This document shows positions 21,271-32,818 of a stretch of DNA of 64,000 bases, piece after piece (positions within the stretch are counted from its first letter, which is position 1; each line of letters opens with the position of its first letter). Source of the DNA: Stomorhina lunata (Eukaryota; Arthropoda; Insecta; Diptera; Rhiniidae); the NCBI GenBank assembly GCA_933228675.1, contig OW121740.1:51848174-51912173 (forward strand), given 5' to 3'. The translations under genes were made by a program, and so were the position numbers. The notes beneath the pieces were generated by a model. It had not been told where the DNA came from. It saw only the letters and a program-made list of their open reading frames with translations, and did not search any database.

Positions 21271-22928
21271 CACTAGGGTGGAGCGAAAAACATATTTTGT
21301 TGAAATTCGATATGCCTGTGTTAAAAAAATTGATGCTCGACATCCTAAGATGCTCAGAAAAGAAAATTTGTGTTCCTAGGCCAATGTCCTGAGGTAACGC
21401 ACAGGACATTTATTTCTAGGACGCATTTGTATGGGAAAAAATGGGAGTTTTTCGGTTTTTGGTAAATTTCAATTAATAAAGATATGCTTCTGGCAAAACC
21501 AATAATTGGATGTAAAAGACAACTAAATCAGCTTTCATTATTTTCGGTCATTTTAGTCCTCATGTCTGTTAAGGAAACAAATATTTTTAATAAAACAATA
21601 CCCTTCTTAAAAACAACTATTTTTTTTTCATTAATTTTGATCGAAATTCGCCACTAAATTCATATCATTTCGAATTTGTGCCGCTAAAAATCAAAATTTT
21701 GACCTTTGACCCCGATGAGAAAAGGGTTCGGCTCACCCAATATCAAGGAAAGTTCTAGTGGACATTCCTCAATGACTAGGCAATCAAATTCAGTATTAGT
21801 TTTATCAAAAGAGAACTTAATTAAAATTACTATGCATATACTTAAATAATGCCCAAAAATTTACTTTTACCCGAAATTTTACGATTTCAAGTCGCAGGTA
21901 TGCCGAAACCATATGAGATATCAAACTGATTTTTTGGATTTTATTACCACATCTGTCTATTTTAATATGCCGATCAAAAATTGTGAAATTTTTGATATTT
22001 TTTTTAACAAAATTTTCTAAAACTTTAAAAGTGTATTTTAAAACGGTTCTTAAAAAAAGTACCATTTTCCAGCACAAAAACGACCATGTAAATTTAATTA
22101 TATTTTAATAAATTTCAACCATTTAGTCCTTATAAGTCTTAAGATGATAAGAAATGTCTTACTTTGTAATTTCTATACTCTAAAGTTATTTTTTTGCTAC
22201 ATATCCTTAGGCGTGTTGAAAAGGATACGAATTTTCGAGGGCAAATTGCAATAACATAAAAACTACTACATGGATTTTTAGTTTTTATGATTTAGTTGTC
22301 TTCTAAATCCAATTATTGGTTTTGCCAAAAACATATATTCAGGGGTGTCATAGAAACCAAGTCAGTTTTTAAATTTATCGGTTTTAAAATCCAATACTGG
22401 TTAAATTTGGTGTCATGAAACCAAGTCGGTTTTGCAATTATTGGTTTTAAATCAAACAAAATGTTCGAATCAATTGTTTATTATTTCATTTGGAATTTAT
22501 TTTGAAACATCAAAAATCAAATAAAAAATAAAACAAAAAATTATTAAAGAAAATTATTTGAAGAAAAACTTCCAGTTTTTTTCGATGATTGTGGTATAGG
22601 TATAAAGAAAACGCTGCTATTTGGATAAATGAAGCCCCAATATCATGAAATGACCGAATTGCGGACTGGAAAAAATGTAATCTACCTACACCAAGAAATA
22701 AACCACAGCCAATCAAAGGACGATTATCACTTACATGCGATATTCATTAAATTGCAAACAAATATGTTGATATGCATTTGCTTCGCTAGTACCTCCACAT
22801 AAAGAATATTCTAGTCTTACAATTTTCCCCATTTTTGATATTTTTTATGTTTGTCGATACGGTTCATTGATTCCAAAGACAAAAAGTACCAAAACTTGTT
22901 TTTATATTATTACATGATAAAAATGCTA

Positions 22929-24232
22929 TCGGGTGTTTTTTATTGAGGTAAAGAACTTTAAGTTGGCATCACTTTTTTAACTGGCGGCCATTTTGTCAGC
23001 TGTCAAGTGATTAATATTTAGTTTGGTTTGCTATTTCATCATGAACAGGTTGACAAAAGAACAACGCTTACAAATCGTGCAAATTTATTTCGAAAATAAT
23101 GGTTCAGTTCGCGAAGTTTACCGCAAGCTCCGTCCATTTTATGGTCGACATAATCGTCCATCAGAGCAATTAATTCGGTTAACCATGGATCGTTTTCGCA
23201 CTACGTTTACTCTATGTGATAATACGCATCCGCAGCGACGTCGAACAGTGCGCACCGAAGAAACAATTGCCGCTGTAGAGCAAAGTGTTGAAGAATACCC
23301 GAATGAATCGATTCGCCACCGTGCACAGCAATTGGAGCTTTGTCCATCATCTTTATGGAAGATTTTGCGCAAAGATCTTGGCTTGCGACCTTACAAGATC
23401 CAGCTTGTGCAAGAATTAAAGCCGCGAGACCATGCAATGCTTCGTGATTTTGGTGTATGGGCCGAAAATGAGATTGATCTCGATGCTGATTTTCATCGCA
23501 AAATTTTGTTCAGTGATGAGGCTCATTTTTGGTTGAATGGCTACGTCAACAAGCAAAATTGCCGCATTTGGAGTGAAGAGAATCCACATGAGACCCTTGA
23601 GACGCCATTACATCCACAAAAACTGACTGTTTGGTGTGCTCTATGGGCTGGTGGAGTCATTGGGCCATACTTCTTCCGAAATAATGCTGGAGAGTCAGTT
23701 ACCATAAATGGAGACCGGTATAGAGCGATGATAACCGACTATTTTGTTCCCCAATTGGATGGCATGAATGTGGATGAGTTGTAGTTCCAACAAGACGGCG
23801 CTACATGCCACACAGCGCACGTCACAATTGATTTATTGAAGGAAACATTCGATGAGCGCATAATTTCGCGGAATGGACCTGTCAATTGGCCACCAAGATC
23901 GTGCGATTTGACACCACTAGATTATTTTTTTTGGGGATATGTGAAGTCGCTCGTCTACGCCAACAAACCAGAAACGTTAGGGGACTTGGAAGCCAACATT
24001 CGTGGCATTATTGCCAACATACGGCCCCATATGCACAAAAAAGTAGTTGAAAATTGGACCTGTAGAATTGGCATTATTCGAGCCAGCCGCGGCGGCCACA
24101 TGCCCGAAATCAAATTTAAACATTAATGGCATAAAATTATCCTTCCAATAAAGCCAAATTGATGGACATTAAAACGATTGTCTTGTGTTTTATTTCAATT
24201 CGAAGTTCTATACCTCTAAAAAAAACACCCAT
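22929..24232 (+). mobile_element. Full-length Tc1/mariner element, transposase interrupted
   Basis: The ends are GGGTGTTTTTTATTGAGGTA (22931-22950) and its imperfect inverse TACCTCTAAAAAAAACACCC (24211-24230), matching at about 18 of 20 positions. Two terminal bases on each side lead to the TA target dinucleotides at 22927-22928 and 24233-24234. The length is about 1.3 kb, normal for the superfamily. It contains one transposase frame (23041-24126). Confidence 0.9.
23041..24126 (+). pseudogene. Tc1/mariner transposase with a single nonsense codon
   Basis: The frame starts MNRLTKEQRLQIVQIYFENN at the ATG of 23041, preferred over an in-frame ATG at 23023 because it matches the starts of relatives. 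It runs 361 codons. The N-terminal helix-turn-helix is at residues 1-60 and a second DNA-binding part ends at LRPYKIQLVQELKPRDH (about 118-135). Catalytic Asp 1 is in ILFSDEAHFWLNG, Asp 2 in FQQDGATCHTA and Asp 3 in PPRSCDLTPLDYFFWG. I count 36 residues between Asp 2 and Asp 3. A TAG at 23782-23784 replaces the conserved Trp just before FQQDGA; otherwise the frame is open to 24126. The catalytic residues survive, so this is a young, once-mutated copy. Confidence 0.92.
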
Positions 24233-24790
24233 TATATAAACTTTTCACCCATCTCTTTTTATTTGAAAGTTAAAGCTAAAAAGTACCAAAAATATTTTTT
24301 CTCTTTTTCTCCCCTTTTTCGAAAAGTACTTACCACTTGTACTGTTATTTTTTATTATTTTTGTAACTGATCCAAACTCGATTTCAATTTTGGTTCTATT
24401 GTTTTTAGTTTGGGAGTTATAGCGTTATTGAATTTTCCCTTTTTTATCCCCCACAGGGCCAAATTTTAAAAAATCAGTTCTTAGTGGATCTTTAAATCGA
24501 AAAAGGAATTCATGACACCAATTTAATTTTTTTGTCGTTTTTAAAATCAATACCAATGAAATTGGTTTCTATGACACCCCTGATTAATTGGTTGAAATTT
24601 ATCAAAAACCGAAAAAAACTCCCATTTTTCCCCATACAAATGGGTTCTAGAAATAAATGTCTTGTGTGTTACCTCAGGACATTGACCTAGGAAGACAACA
24701 TTTTTTTTTTCTGAGCTCCTTAGGATGTAGAGCATCGATTATTAACCCAGGCGTATTGAATTCCATATCGAATTAAAACAAGTACGATTT

Positions 24791-25732
24791 TCTATGGAAT
24801 AACAATTTAAATATGTCAACAGTTTCCGCTATTTCGTTTGTAACAAGTTACAAACGGAAACTGACGAAAGAAATGGAAACTATGACAAATGTTGGAAAAG
24901 ATTTTCTTAAATTTCACATTCAATATTTAAACATTTTGACAAATTGAAAACAATAAAGACCAACTAACTACGATATTAAAATAACTGCAGTAATTAATTC
25001 AAATATTATAACTGTTAAATTACTTTCAAACCATAAGTTATAAGAGGATTTTTGCAGATTTCCCAAACATGTCTGGTGGCTGTGTTCGTAAAATTTTATC
25101 TTAATAAAAAATTTATGCAAATTAGAATTGTATATTTTAGCGCAAAAGATTATGTAGACGATTAGTTAACACTGGTAAAGACTTGCTTTGAATGAAAATG
25201 TTTATTTGTTTAGAGTTAGAGTTTCCCGTAACTTAAGTCAGTCCCTGTGTAATGTGTTATAATTGCCTTTGGCAAATAAATGAAGGGATTCACAAGATAT
25301 TTGAAAACAAAAGTAATTTTTTTATTTGTTCTGCCCAAGAAACCCTTTGCTCTAAGAGTCTGGGATTTCTTACATTACTTTAGAATGTCTGTCTGTCAGT
25401 CTTTCTGTGTCTGAGCATGAGGAAGATATTGTCTAGTATTTGTAGTCCGTCGTCCATGGTGCTAAGATAAACATAAACTAAAGATTAAAAAGTCATTTAG
25501 CACTTATTTTGGTATGAGTATATCATGTTTTCTTTAAATAAAATATTTTATTTAAGAATTTTATTGTATATGAGTTTTTCATTCTTCGCCGGCATAATTT
25601 CACACTCTTATGTTATTATGTAAAATATTTAAAATACTTTTGGTTAAAGAAAAATTTTGCTTATCTTCTTAATGACTAAGAAATTTTAAAATGTTAATAT
25701 GTATTTAATTTTTTCTAATACTTAAATTTCTA
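24791..25732. other. AT-rich flank with a 22-bp palindrome
   Basis: No gene is recognised. CGTTTGTAAC-AA-GTTACAAACG at 24835-24856 is a perfect 10-bp-stem palindrome, with weaker flanking symmetry (TTTCCG and CGGAAA). A TCTGTCTGTC microsatellite lies near 25388. Confidence 0.6.
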
Positions 25733-26937
25733 TTGGGTTGCCCAAAAAGTAGTTGCGGATTTTTCATATAGTCGGCTTTGACAATTTTTTTCAACGTCTT
25801 GGGACTTTTTAATTGTATTTTTCCTTTTGACATTTATAAGCTGTCACAATTAATTTGCTTTAGAAAAAAAGTGCGCGAAATTTTGTTTACATTTGTTTGT
25901 TTGGCGACCTTTTTAATATAGAGCACACAAAGGAGCATTTTCGTCATATTTTACTTTATTATTTCCGTAAAGGAAAAAACGCGGAGCAAGTTGCTAAAAA
26001 GTAACGAGATGTGTATGGTGATAAAGCCTTAAAAGAAAGACAGTGTCAAAATTGGTTTCGCAAATTCCGCAAAGATGAGCCACGTTCAGGTCAGCCAAAT
26101 GAAGTTGATGATGATCAAATCAAAGCATTAATCGAATTGGATCGTCATGTAACTGAGCGTGAGATAGGAGAGAAATTAAATATACCAAAATCAACCGTTC
26201 ATTATCACATAAAAAGTCTTGGACTGGTGAAAAAGCTTGATATTTGGGTACCACATGTATTGAAAGAAATTCATTTAACAAACCGAATCAACGCTTGTGA
26301 TATACACCTTAAACGCAATGAATTCGATCAGTTTTTAAAACAAATCATAACTGGAGATGAAAAATGGATTGTTTACAACAACGTTAGTCGAAAACGATCA
26401 TGGTCCAAGCATGGTGAACCAGCTCAAACCACTTCAAAGGCTGATATCCACCAAAAGAAGGTTATGCTGTCTGTTTGATGGGATTGGAAGGGTGTGGTAT
26501 ATTTTGAGCTGCTTCCAAGGAACCAAACGATTAATTCAGATGCTTACTGTCAACAATTGGACAAATTGAATACAGCCATCAAGGAGAAGCGACCAGAATT
26601 GGTCAATCGTAAAGGTGTGATATTCCATAATGACAACGCTTGGCTGGGAACTTTTGATGCATCCACCATATAGCCCTGACCTTTCACCATCAGACTACCA
26701 TTTATTTCGATCTTTGCAGAACTCCTTAAATGGTAATACTTTGGGCAATGATGAGGCTATAAAATCGCACTTGGTTCAGAAGTTCTATGGGCGTGGAATA
26801 CTAAATTTGCCGGGAAGATGGCAAAAGGTTATCGAACAAAATGGCAATTATATATTTGATTAAAGTTCATTCTAAGTTTTATTAAAAATGCATTTACTTT
26901 CTTTTAAAAAATCCGCAATTACTTTTTGGGCAACCAA
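25733..26937 (+). mobile_element. Mariner (DD34D) element, complete ends
   Basis: Left end TTGGGTTGCCCAAAAAGTAG starts at 25733. The right end is TACTTTTTGGGCAACCAA, ending at 26937. The termini are about 28 bp with few mismatches and continue with TTGCGGATTTTT on both sides. TA dinucleotides flank it at 25731-25732 and 26938-26939. The length of 1205 bp is normal for a mariner that has lost a few dozen bases. The transposase is a pseudogene. Confidence 0.93.
25918..26863 (+). pseudogene. Mariner DD34D transposase pseudogene
   Basis: The reading frame begins where the usual ATG is now ATA (25918): EHTKEHFRHILLYYFRKGKN. It meets a stop after QVAKK near 26002. It continues from 26011 with the paired helix-turn-helix (CQNWFRKFRKDEPRSGQP; IPKSTVHYHIKSLGLVKKLD). 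WVPHVL and catalytic Asp 1 in ITGDEKWIVYNN follow. A TGA replaces a residue after KKVMLSV (26476). Asp 2 is in VIFHNDNA near 26626. About 40 bp are then deleted, shifting frame, before LGWELLMHPPYSPDLSPSDYHLF with Asp 3 (26642-26712). The C-terminus is GNYIFD with stop TAA at 26861-26863. It is dead by start loss, two stops and the frameshifting deletion. Confidence 0.92.
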
Positions 26938-27284
26938 TATTTTTGGTTTGGTAAGGTCTGGAAATCAGACTCACTAAGGCCATGAACTCCTTATCAGTCA
27001 ACAATTGATTATCACTAGTTCTCCCATAAAGTCCAACTGGATTGCTTTGAAAAACTCTTTAGTGTACCACAATCATTTTAAACTAAATTGTCTAGGTCTC
27101 CAAAGAAATATACGAGGGCGGATCAATAAGTCCGTAACATTTTCCAAGTTCCCGCCTCTTAACTAAAATGTCAAAAACGCTCTTGTCAACAGTAGTCGTT
27201 TTTAGCAGATTAGCTCAAGCTTTGAGATGAAAATTAAACAAGTAAAAAAATGATATGAGCCTCATTCATCCTTTGATATCAAAC

Positions 27285-27495
27285 TATATATAGATGCCAT
27301 TTGTGGGTTTGTAACTTAGTTGTTTATATTTGCCGAGATTTCCAAATAGCTCGGAAAATGCCCAATGCGGATTGAGACTTATTGATATGTGTTTCAATAT
27401 CTTGAAAGTGATCTAAGCTTTGGCTCTGAAGACATACGACATCAGCGTTTTTCAAATCCTCGAGTTGTTGTCCGTTGGATACCGTGTCCGCATAA
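27285..27495 (-). mobile_element. Family B LINE scrap
   Basis: Minus-strand matches to the Family B C-terminal and palm regions. TTGCCGAGATTTCCAAATAG near 27332 corresponds to the IWKSRQIST region. GACATACGACATCAGCG near 27431 and TCCTCGAGTTGTTGTCCGTTGGAT correspond to YADDVCLL and QWTPFKQLED. An internal deletion joins the two parts. No coding capacity remains. A lone TIR-like sequence, ACGAGGGCGGATCAATAAGT, lies 170 bp upstream at about 27117. Confidence 0.65.
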
Positions 27496-30400
27496 CCTCA
27501 CAATCTTCACGACTAAGGTCAAATATGGACCATCAACTTTAAACGTTCTTCTTAAGTCTAAAAGACATATCTGTGCTAATTTTCTTCTTTAAAACTTGAG
27601 ACTTTAGTTCATTTATGTCATTTGCGACAGAAGATCAAAGTTCAAGTATGGACAGATTGTCACCAAATTATCGGTTTATGTTTACAATTTCGATGTGGCC
27701 GTACAAGTACAGAATATGGTAAACATTCTCAAAACCCAGTTTAGGGTTTGTATTTGAAGCAAATAAAGAAATTGTCGGCTTAGTTTAAGCCCACGCTAGG
27801 CAAGTTAGCCCCTAGGGGCCGAACACCAATCGTCATTTTCACATACACAACACGAACCAAAAAGAAAAAACAAACTAAGATACGAAAAATACTATAGCAA
27901 CCAATGAGTGAGGTTCTTTTCGCTTTATTTCAGAATTTGCAACAACAAAACACATAACACAGTACAAGAAAATATTGATTTATTCTTAGTCTCTTTATTT
28001 GTAAAATCACCAATACATTGATATTTTCTATGTTCTCTTTGTGCCTAGCATAGGTTTAAGCCGATCGGAAATTAAAAGTGAAAGAGATTGTGGACGCCAT
28101 ATGCATCTCACAGTGCTCAGTGGTTTCAATATTGAATAAACACTTGAGAAATGAGAAAATTCCCGAAAGAGGCAGACGCATTCTTCTACAATCAAACACA
28201 AAATAATGGACGATTTTCAACATCGTTTCATAATCGTGGACGAAAAATATATGCACGACAATATGCATACTGAAAACCAAACAGAGGTTTCTTGGGGTGA
28301 ACCGGCACCAAGAAAGGAAATGCATCTACGGGTTTATAACCCACATTGACTACCTTTAAAAGGAAAAAGCAATCAATAGGCCAAAATATATTATATAAAT
28401 AAAAATCCATTAATAGGGAATATTCCCTATTAACGAATGGAAATGAAACCACTATAATAAACAAACGACAATAAAAAACTATGACAGATATGGCCAATAA
28501 ATTTTGCACAAATAAGCTTTACAGAAATACAAGCCTGTGTATTAAATTGTGACGATCGGTCACCATTAAACTATAGTTCTTGTTCATATATAACATCACT
28601 TTTTTATACCCATCATCAAAAAGAATGGGGGTATATTTGTAATGTTCTCACCATTTAATTATAAGGTAATAGCAATGTTAGGTTCAAGAGTTTAAATCGA
28701 TATTAAAAAAAAAATGAAAATGTTCAACAGTTGCCAGTTCAAACAAGGTTCCACTATAATTCAATACAAACCTAACAAGATTCAAAGTAATGGAATTGAA
28801 AAGATCGGTGGGAGCCTATGATCGCTAGCAATCAGCCGGTTGGGGGGGTTCGTGATCTTTCAACACAAAACTCATTGGATTACAAATTTTTATAAAGACT
28901 CCCTTGGAAAAGAAAAAATTATGTTCTGTTGTTAATTTAGAAAAAAGGACTGGTATAGCCATAGTTTTCTAAGAAAAGCCCCTACTATGGTATGTTGTGA
29001 AATGCAAAATATTGACCTAAATTGAATAAAGTTGGTTTCTTAGGTATTATTAGCAGAAACCCGAGCTTCTAAACCCAACCCTTCCATGATTCTAATAGCT
29101 CTTACATAGTAATAGAATCCCAAACATGTAATATACCCTATACCCTTGTTCACATTGAAAACAGATTATGTATTTAGCAATTCATGTCGCTGAATTCATG
29201 TATTTGATACAAACAATAATCTTAAAAAATTTAACAATATACAAATATTCAAAAGGATAATAAATTTGATAAGTTTAATATAAAGAAATAATTTGAATTA
29301 ATTTAGTGTTAAACCATACTACAATAAAAAGGTTTATTATACAATTTTATTCAAAATATTGAAAGAAAAAAAAAACCAAAAATGAAATTCATGAAAGAAT
29401 ACATTTTTTGAAGAAAAATGTACACAAAAATGATTGTAGATGAAATATTGCATCTTTTACTGTTTATGATAATTCGGTAACGTTTACGATTGCATGTCAT
29501 CAACACGGTTATTACATTTAATGCATCTCTGCATATAAAAAGATATCACCGAAAATCAATATAAGGAAAGATCAAAGAGATAATAATAACCTTTTTTCTT
29601 CTTCTTGATCGAAAGTTCTTTTTTGGTTTTAGTCTTCGCAAGTTTTTTTTTTGAGCAAGAGTCAAAGTAAAAAGAAAATGAGAATACAATTATGAAACCT
29701 ACCGTTACAATTTCAAATCAAAATTAAAATTTTTTTAATAACGATAAATTAGTTAACAAGTTAAATTTTTTGTTTGTTTTGTTTTAATTTAAATTTGATT
29801 GTTAAAAAAAAAAAATGAATAGTGTGAGTGCAAAGATAAAATTAGTGAAAATTTATATTTTGTTTAAACAAAATTGAGAAAAGTAAAAAAATAATCAAAG
29901 CGAAATCCAATCAAATTAAGTGCCCTAATCATTTTTAAATGTCGATGCAATATAATCTGTGATTTTAGTTATTTAAGATATCAAAATATATTTACTTATT
30001 TTAATTTTATTTTAAATTTTATATTGAAAATGTTCGATGCACAAAATTATTTCATAACGGAAGTTTTTTTTTCTTTTTTCTACATTTGTTTTATGGTAGA
30101 AATTTATCGTGTTTCTTTTTTGTGATTTTGGAATTTGAAATTTAAATTTTAGGTAAGTTTAACATAATCAAAACAAAATTTAAATAAATTATAAGAAAAG
30201 AAAAATTTAGAATTAACCATAAAGTTATCCAATCTCCTTATGATTGTCCGTAATATCAAACACACAGTTTGGACTCTATGTGGATTTCATGTTTCATTGA
30301 TTAGAATTTATTCATTCATGAAGTTGGATAAAATTATAAATTTTACATTGACTCACCAAACAGACAGCGATGGACGTGGAGGCCTCTGCGTTCTCGTTGT

Positions 30401-31829
30401 GCTGGGTAATTTCTTTAACTAAATGAAGATTTTATAGCTATTCTTGTAAAAATGGTTTGAAATGTGGGATTAATAAATAATATTTTGAGTTAATTTTAAA
30501 ATTTTATACTTATTAATTTCTTATACTATATGTGAGGTTCCGGGTTGTTTGATGTTTCATTTACAAAAAAAAATTTTGAAATTTATATTGGCGAGGTAAA
30601 TTGTCTCAAATATTTGCCGAGTGTGAGCTAGTAGAATAATGGACGATGTCATTGAGGTCCCAAAAAGGATGTTTAGATGATGTATGATATATGGTTGGAT
30701 GTATGCAAATAATGCTTTTGTAGGTAATTTTACATATTGCGATGTATTTTTGGAAAAAAAACGAGTAACAGGTTGAGCTATGAAGAGTTGCAGAATTTTA
30801 ACTGGAGGACTGGTGTTATTCGGTGGTTATAAAATAGTTTTATATATATATATATGTTGGTAGATATTTGGTTTTATGCAGGTTTTGGGGAAGAAATCTA
30901 TTCGTGTATGAGAATCACTTTGCTACATCATTTTATGGTCATAAAAGGTGGGGATCCCACACTGTCCTGGTTGACGAGACTAACTACACAATGATCTTTT
31001 GTCCGCTAATAAAACCAAGTTGGCTGTTGAAAGCTGCACGTTTTTTGACACAGAGGGATTATAACGCAGGTAGTATGGATTCGTTTCGAAAGGCTTCTTT
31101 TTATGGATGTTGCTAAGATGGTTCAGAAAGGCTTTGATTCGAAAACGTGGACATGCCAGAATCTTCTTTTTCCTTTTGATAGAAATATAATTTCTATAAG
31201 ATATCAAAAATGGAATTGGCTTTTCCAAGTTGAAAGACACGTGGGACAAGCCGTTGTCTAAGACAGTCTCTTCGTGATCTAAAGAATCCAAATAAATCGG
31301 GTCACTTATTTTATAAAGATTTTGTTACCTTTGGTTTAAGCTTACCAATAAGCACAAAATTAACACTTTTGAGAAGAAAAAAATGTTGTAAAAATTAAAG
31401 GATAGTTTTAAATTTTTAAGTTTTTTTTTAATTTTAACTTTTCCACTTCACTTTAAAATTTTACTCAATTTAAGGAACTGTGTCTGGCGATGGCAAATAG
31501 AAAAAGGAAGTTCTCCTCAAATTAATCAATTAAGTCACATTTGTGAAAATCATGACCTACACTATATCGTGGCTTGTTTTATTTGACAGCATTTTTTTCC
31601 TTGTTTTTTTTTTTTTTTGTCGATAATAGTGTTAAGCCTGTTGTCATTATTTGACCGGCCGAATATTTTGTATGCAATATTGGTGAAGTCTTGGGTAAGG
31701 GAAAAAGTAATTTCCAGTAACAATGCTAACGAAGAATCATTACTGATTTATTACAGAAAAATTTAATTGGTTCAGTTGGTTCAAAATACAACTTATAAAA
31801 AAAAATCTACTATAAACGTTCACCACATA
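27496..31829. other. Long AT-rich stretch without recognisable genes
   Basis: The first part (27496-27770) carries faint Helentron-like words (GGTCAAATATGGACC). A Helentron-type terminal inverted repeat, TATACCCATCATCAAAAAGA...GGGGGTATA, stands alone at 28605-28636. The rest (about 28700-31800) is extremely AT-rich, with poly-T and poly-A runs (for example 31603-31618) and a TA microsatellite at about 30841-30854. Open frames are short and compositionally simple. This is the best candidate in the window for ordinary intergenic or intronic DNA. Confidence 0.5.
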
Positions 31830-32818
31830 TTGAGATTGTCGTTCCGTTTGTCATTTCCTTAATATTAGCTCAAAAATCAAAATTGAAGTATATTCTGAAT
31901 CCTCATGAAATTCTAAAACGATTGAGCGATGTCCGTCTGTCTGTTAAAATCATGATAACGCCTAACGCTCACTGAAACTTAGTGAAAACATTATTCATTT
32001 CAGGGAAAATTTTGGTATTGAAGTTGGGCAAAATCGGTTAACATTTGACCATAGCTCCCGTATAACCTCGCCTAGGCTTATCGTTTATTTGCTAATAAAT
32101 AACAAACTATAACAGCTATGATGATAAAATTTGGTATATGGAAGTTTTACATTAGCGCTAGGCAGCATATACAATTTCATCAAAATCGGATCACATTTAG
32201 CCATAGCTTCCATACAAAAAAGCCTAAATTTCACCTAGAACACACTTAAATGGCAACAAATATATAACTGTAACAGACATAACCAATAAATTTAGCATAA
32301 GGAAGTCTTATATTAATGCCAGTCAGCGTGTGCAAAGTTTTGTCAGCATCGGTCAACATTTGACCATAGCTCCCATATAAAAAACTTACGGAAACACAAA
32401 AATACAAAAAGAAAAGGGGGTTTATGTCAGTTTGTCTGTCAGATTTAAGCGCGATATTTCCTTAACTACAAGAGCTAGAGAGACAAATTTTTACAAAAGT
32501 ATTTTCAGAAGTTGTGTACTGAAAATGGGTGAAATTAGTTAGAGCTCTCATATAACCCCCGGGGCAGGGTTCATCAAATTTATGCTGATAAATTTAATAA
32601 AATTGTAATATCTATGACAATTTTATTTAGAATAGAGAAGTTTTATGCAACTTTTAGTCAGTATGTCAAATTTTATAGGAATCGGTCCATATTTGACTAT
32701 GGCTATCATATAAAAAACACTCCCGGAAACCAAAAAAAAAATGTACCAAAGGCCAGTTAAAAGCTATTAAATTAGAATTTATGACAGCTATGGCCACTAA
32801 ACAAGAATAAACTTTATA
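31830..32818. mobile_element. Helentron-like module cluster, reverse of 18650-21270
   Basis: The modules of 18650-21270 occur here in reverse complement. They include ATTCTGAATCCTCATGAAAT, the core GATGTCCGTCTGTCTGTT at 31928, TTGACCATAGCTCCCRTATA words, AAAAGTATTTTCAGAAGTTG and ATTTGACTATGGCTATCATA. A Tc1/mariner inserted at 32819, and fragments continue after it from 34152. Non-coding. Confidence 0.65.

Larger units (their letters stand above)
22340..24582. mobile_element. TIR element, 21-bp perfect CAGGGGTGTCATAG... termini
   Basis: Left terminus CAGGGGTGTCATAGAAACCA starts at 22340. The reverse complement TGGTTTCTATGACACCCCTG ends at 24582. One further base makes a 21/21 match. The candidate target duplication is only ATT (22337-22339 and 24583-24585). 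The start CAGGGGTG recalls hAT elements, but I see no 8-bp duplication, so the superfamily is open. The interior consists of AAAAAGTACCAAA modules like those at 18050-18560, without coding capacity. A mariner interrupts it at 22929-24232. The element itself lies inside the right arm of the inverted-repeat element. Confidence 0.8.
21274..24790. mobile_element. Inverted-repeat element, host of nested insertions
   Basis: The left arm (about 21300-21560) contains ATGCTCGACATCCTAAG, CCTAGG, CAATGTCCTGAGGTAAC, TGTATGGGAAAAAATGGGAG and AACCAATAATTGGAT. The right arm is the reverse complement, split into 22260-22339 and 24583-24770 by a later insertion. It contains CCAATTATTGGTTTTGCC, then CTCCCATTTTTCCCCATACA and GTTACCTCAGGACATTG. 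The left end starts near TAGGGTGGAGCGAAAAACA. The right end is less certain. The loop (21560-22260) is AT-rich and non-coding. It behaves like a foldback or MITE-type element without its own transposase. Confidence 0.75.

Noticed and set aside
22332..22339. 8-bp hAT-type target duplication for the CAGGGGTG element
   Set aside because: CATATATT on the left and ATTAATTG on the right do not match; only ATT is shared.
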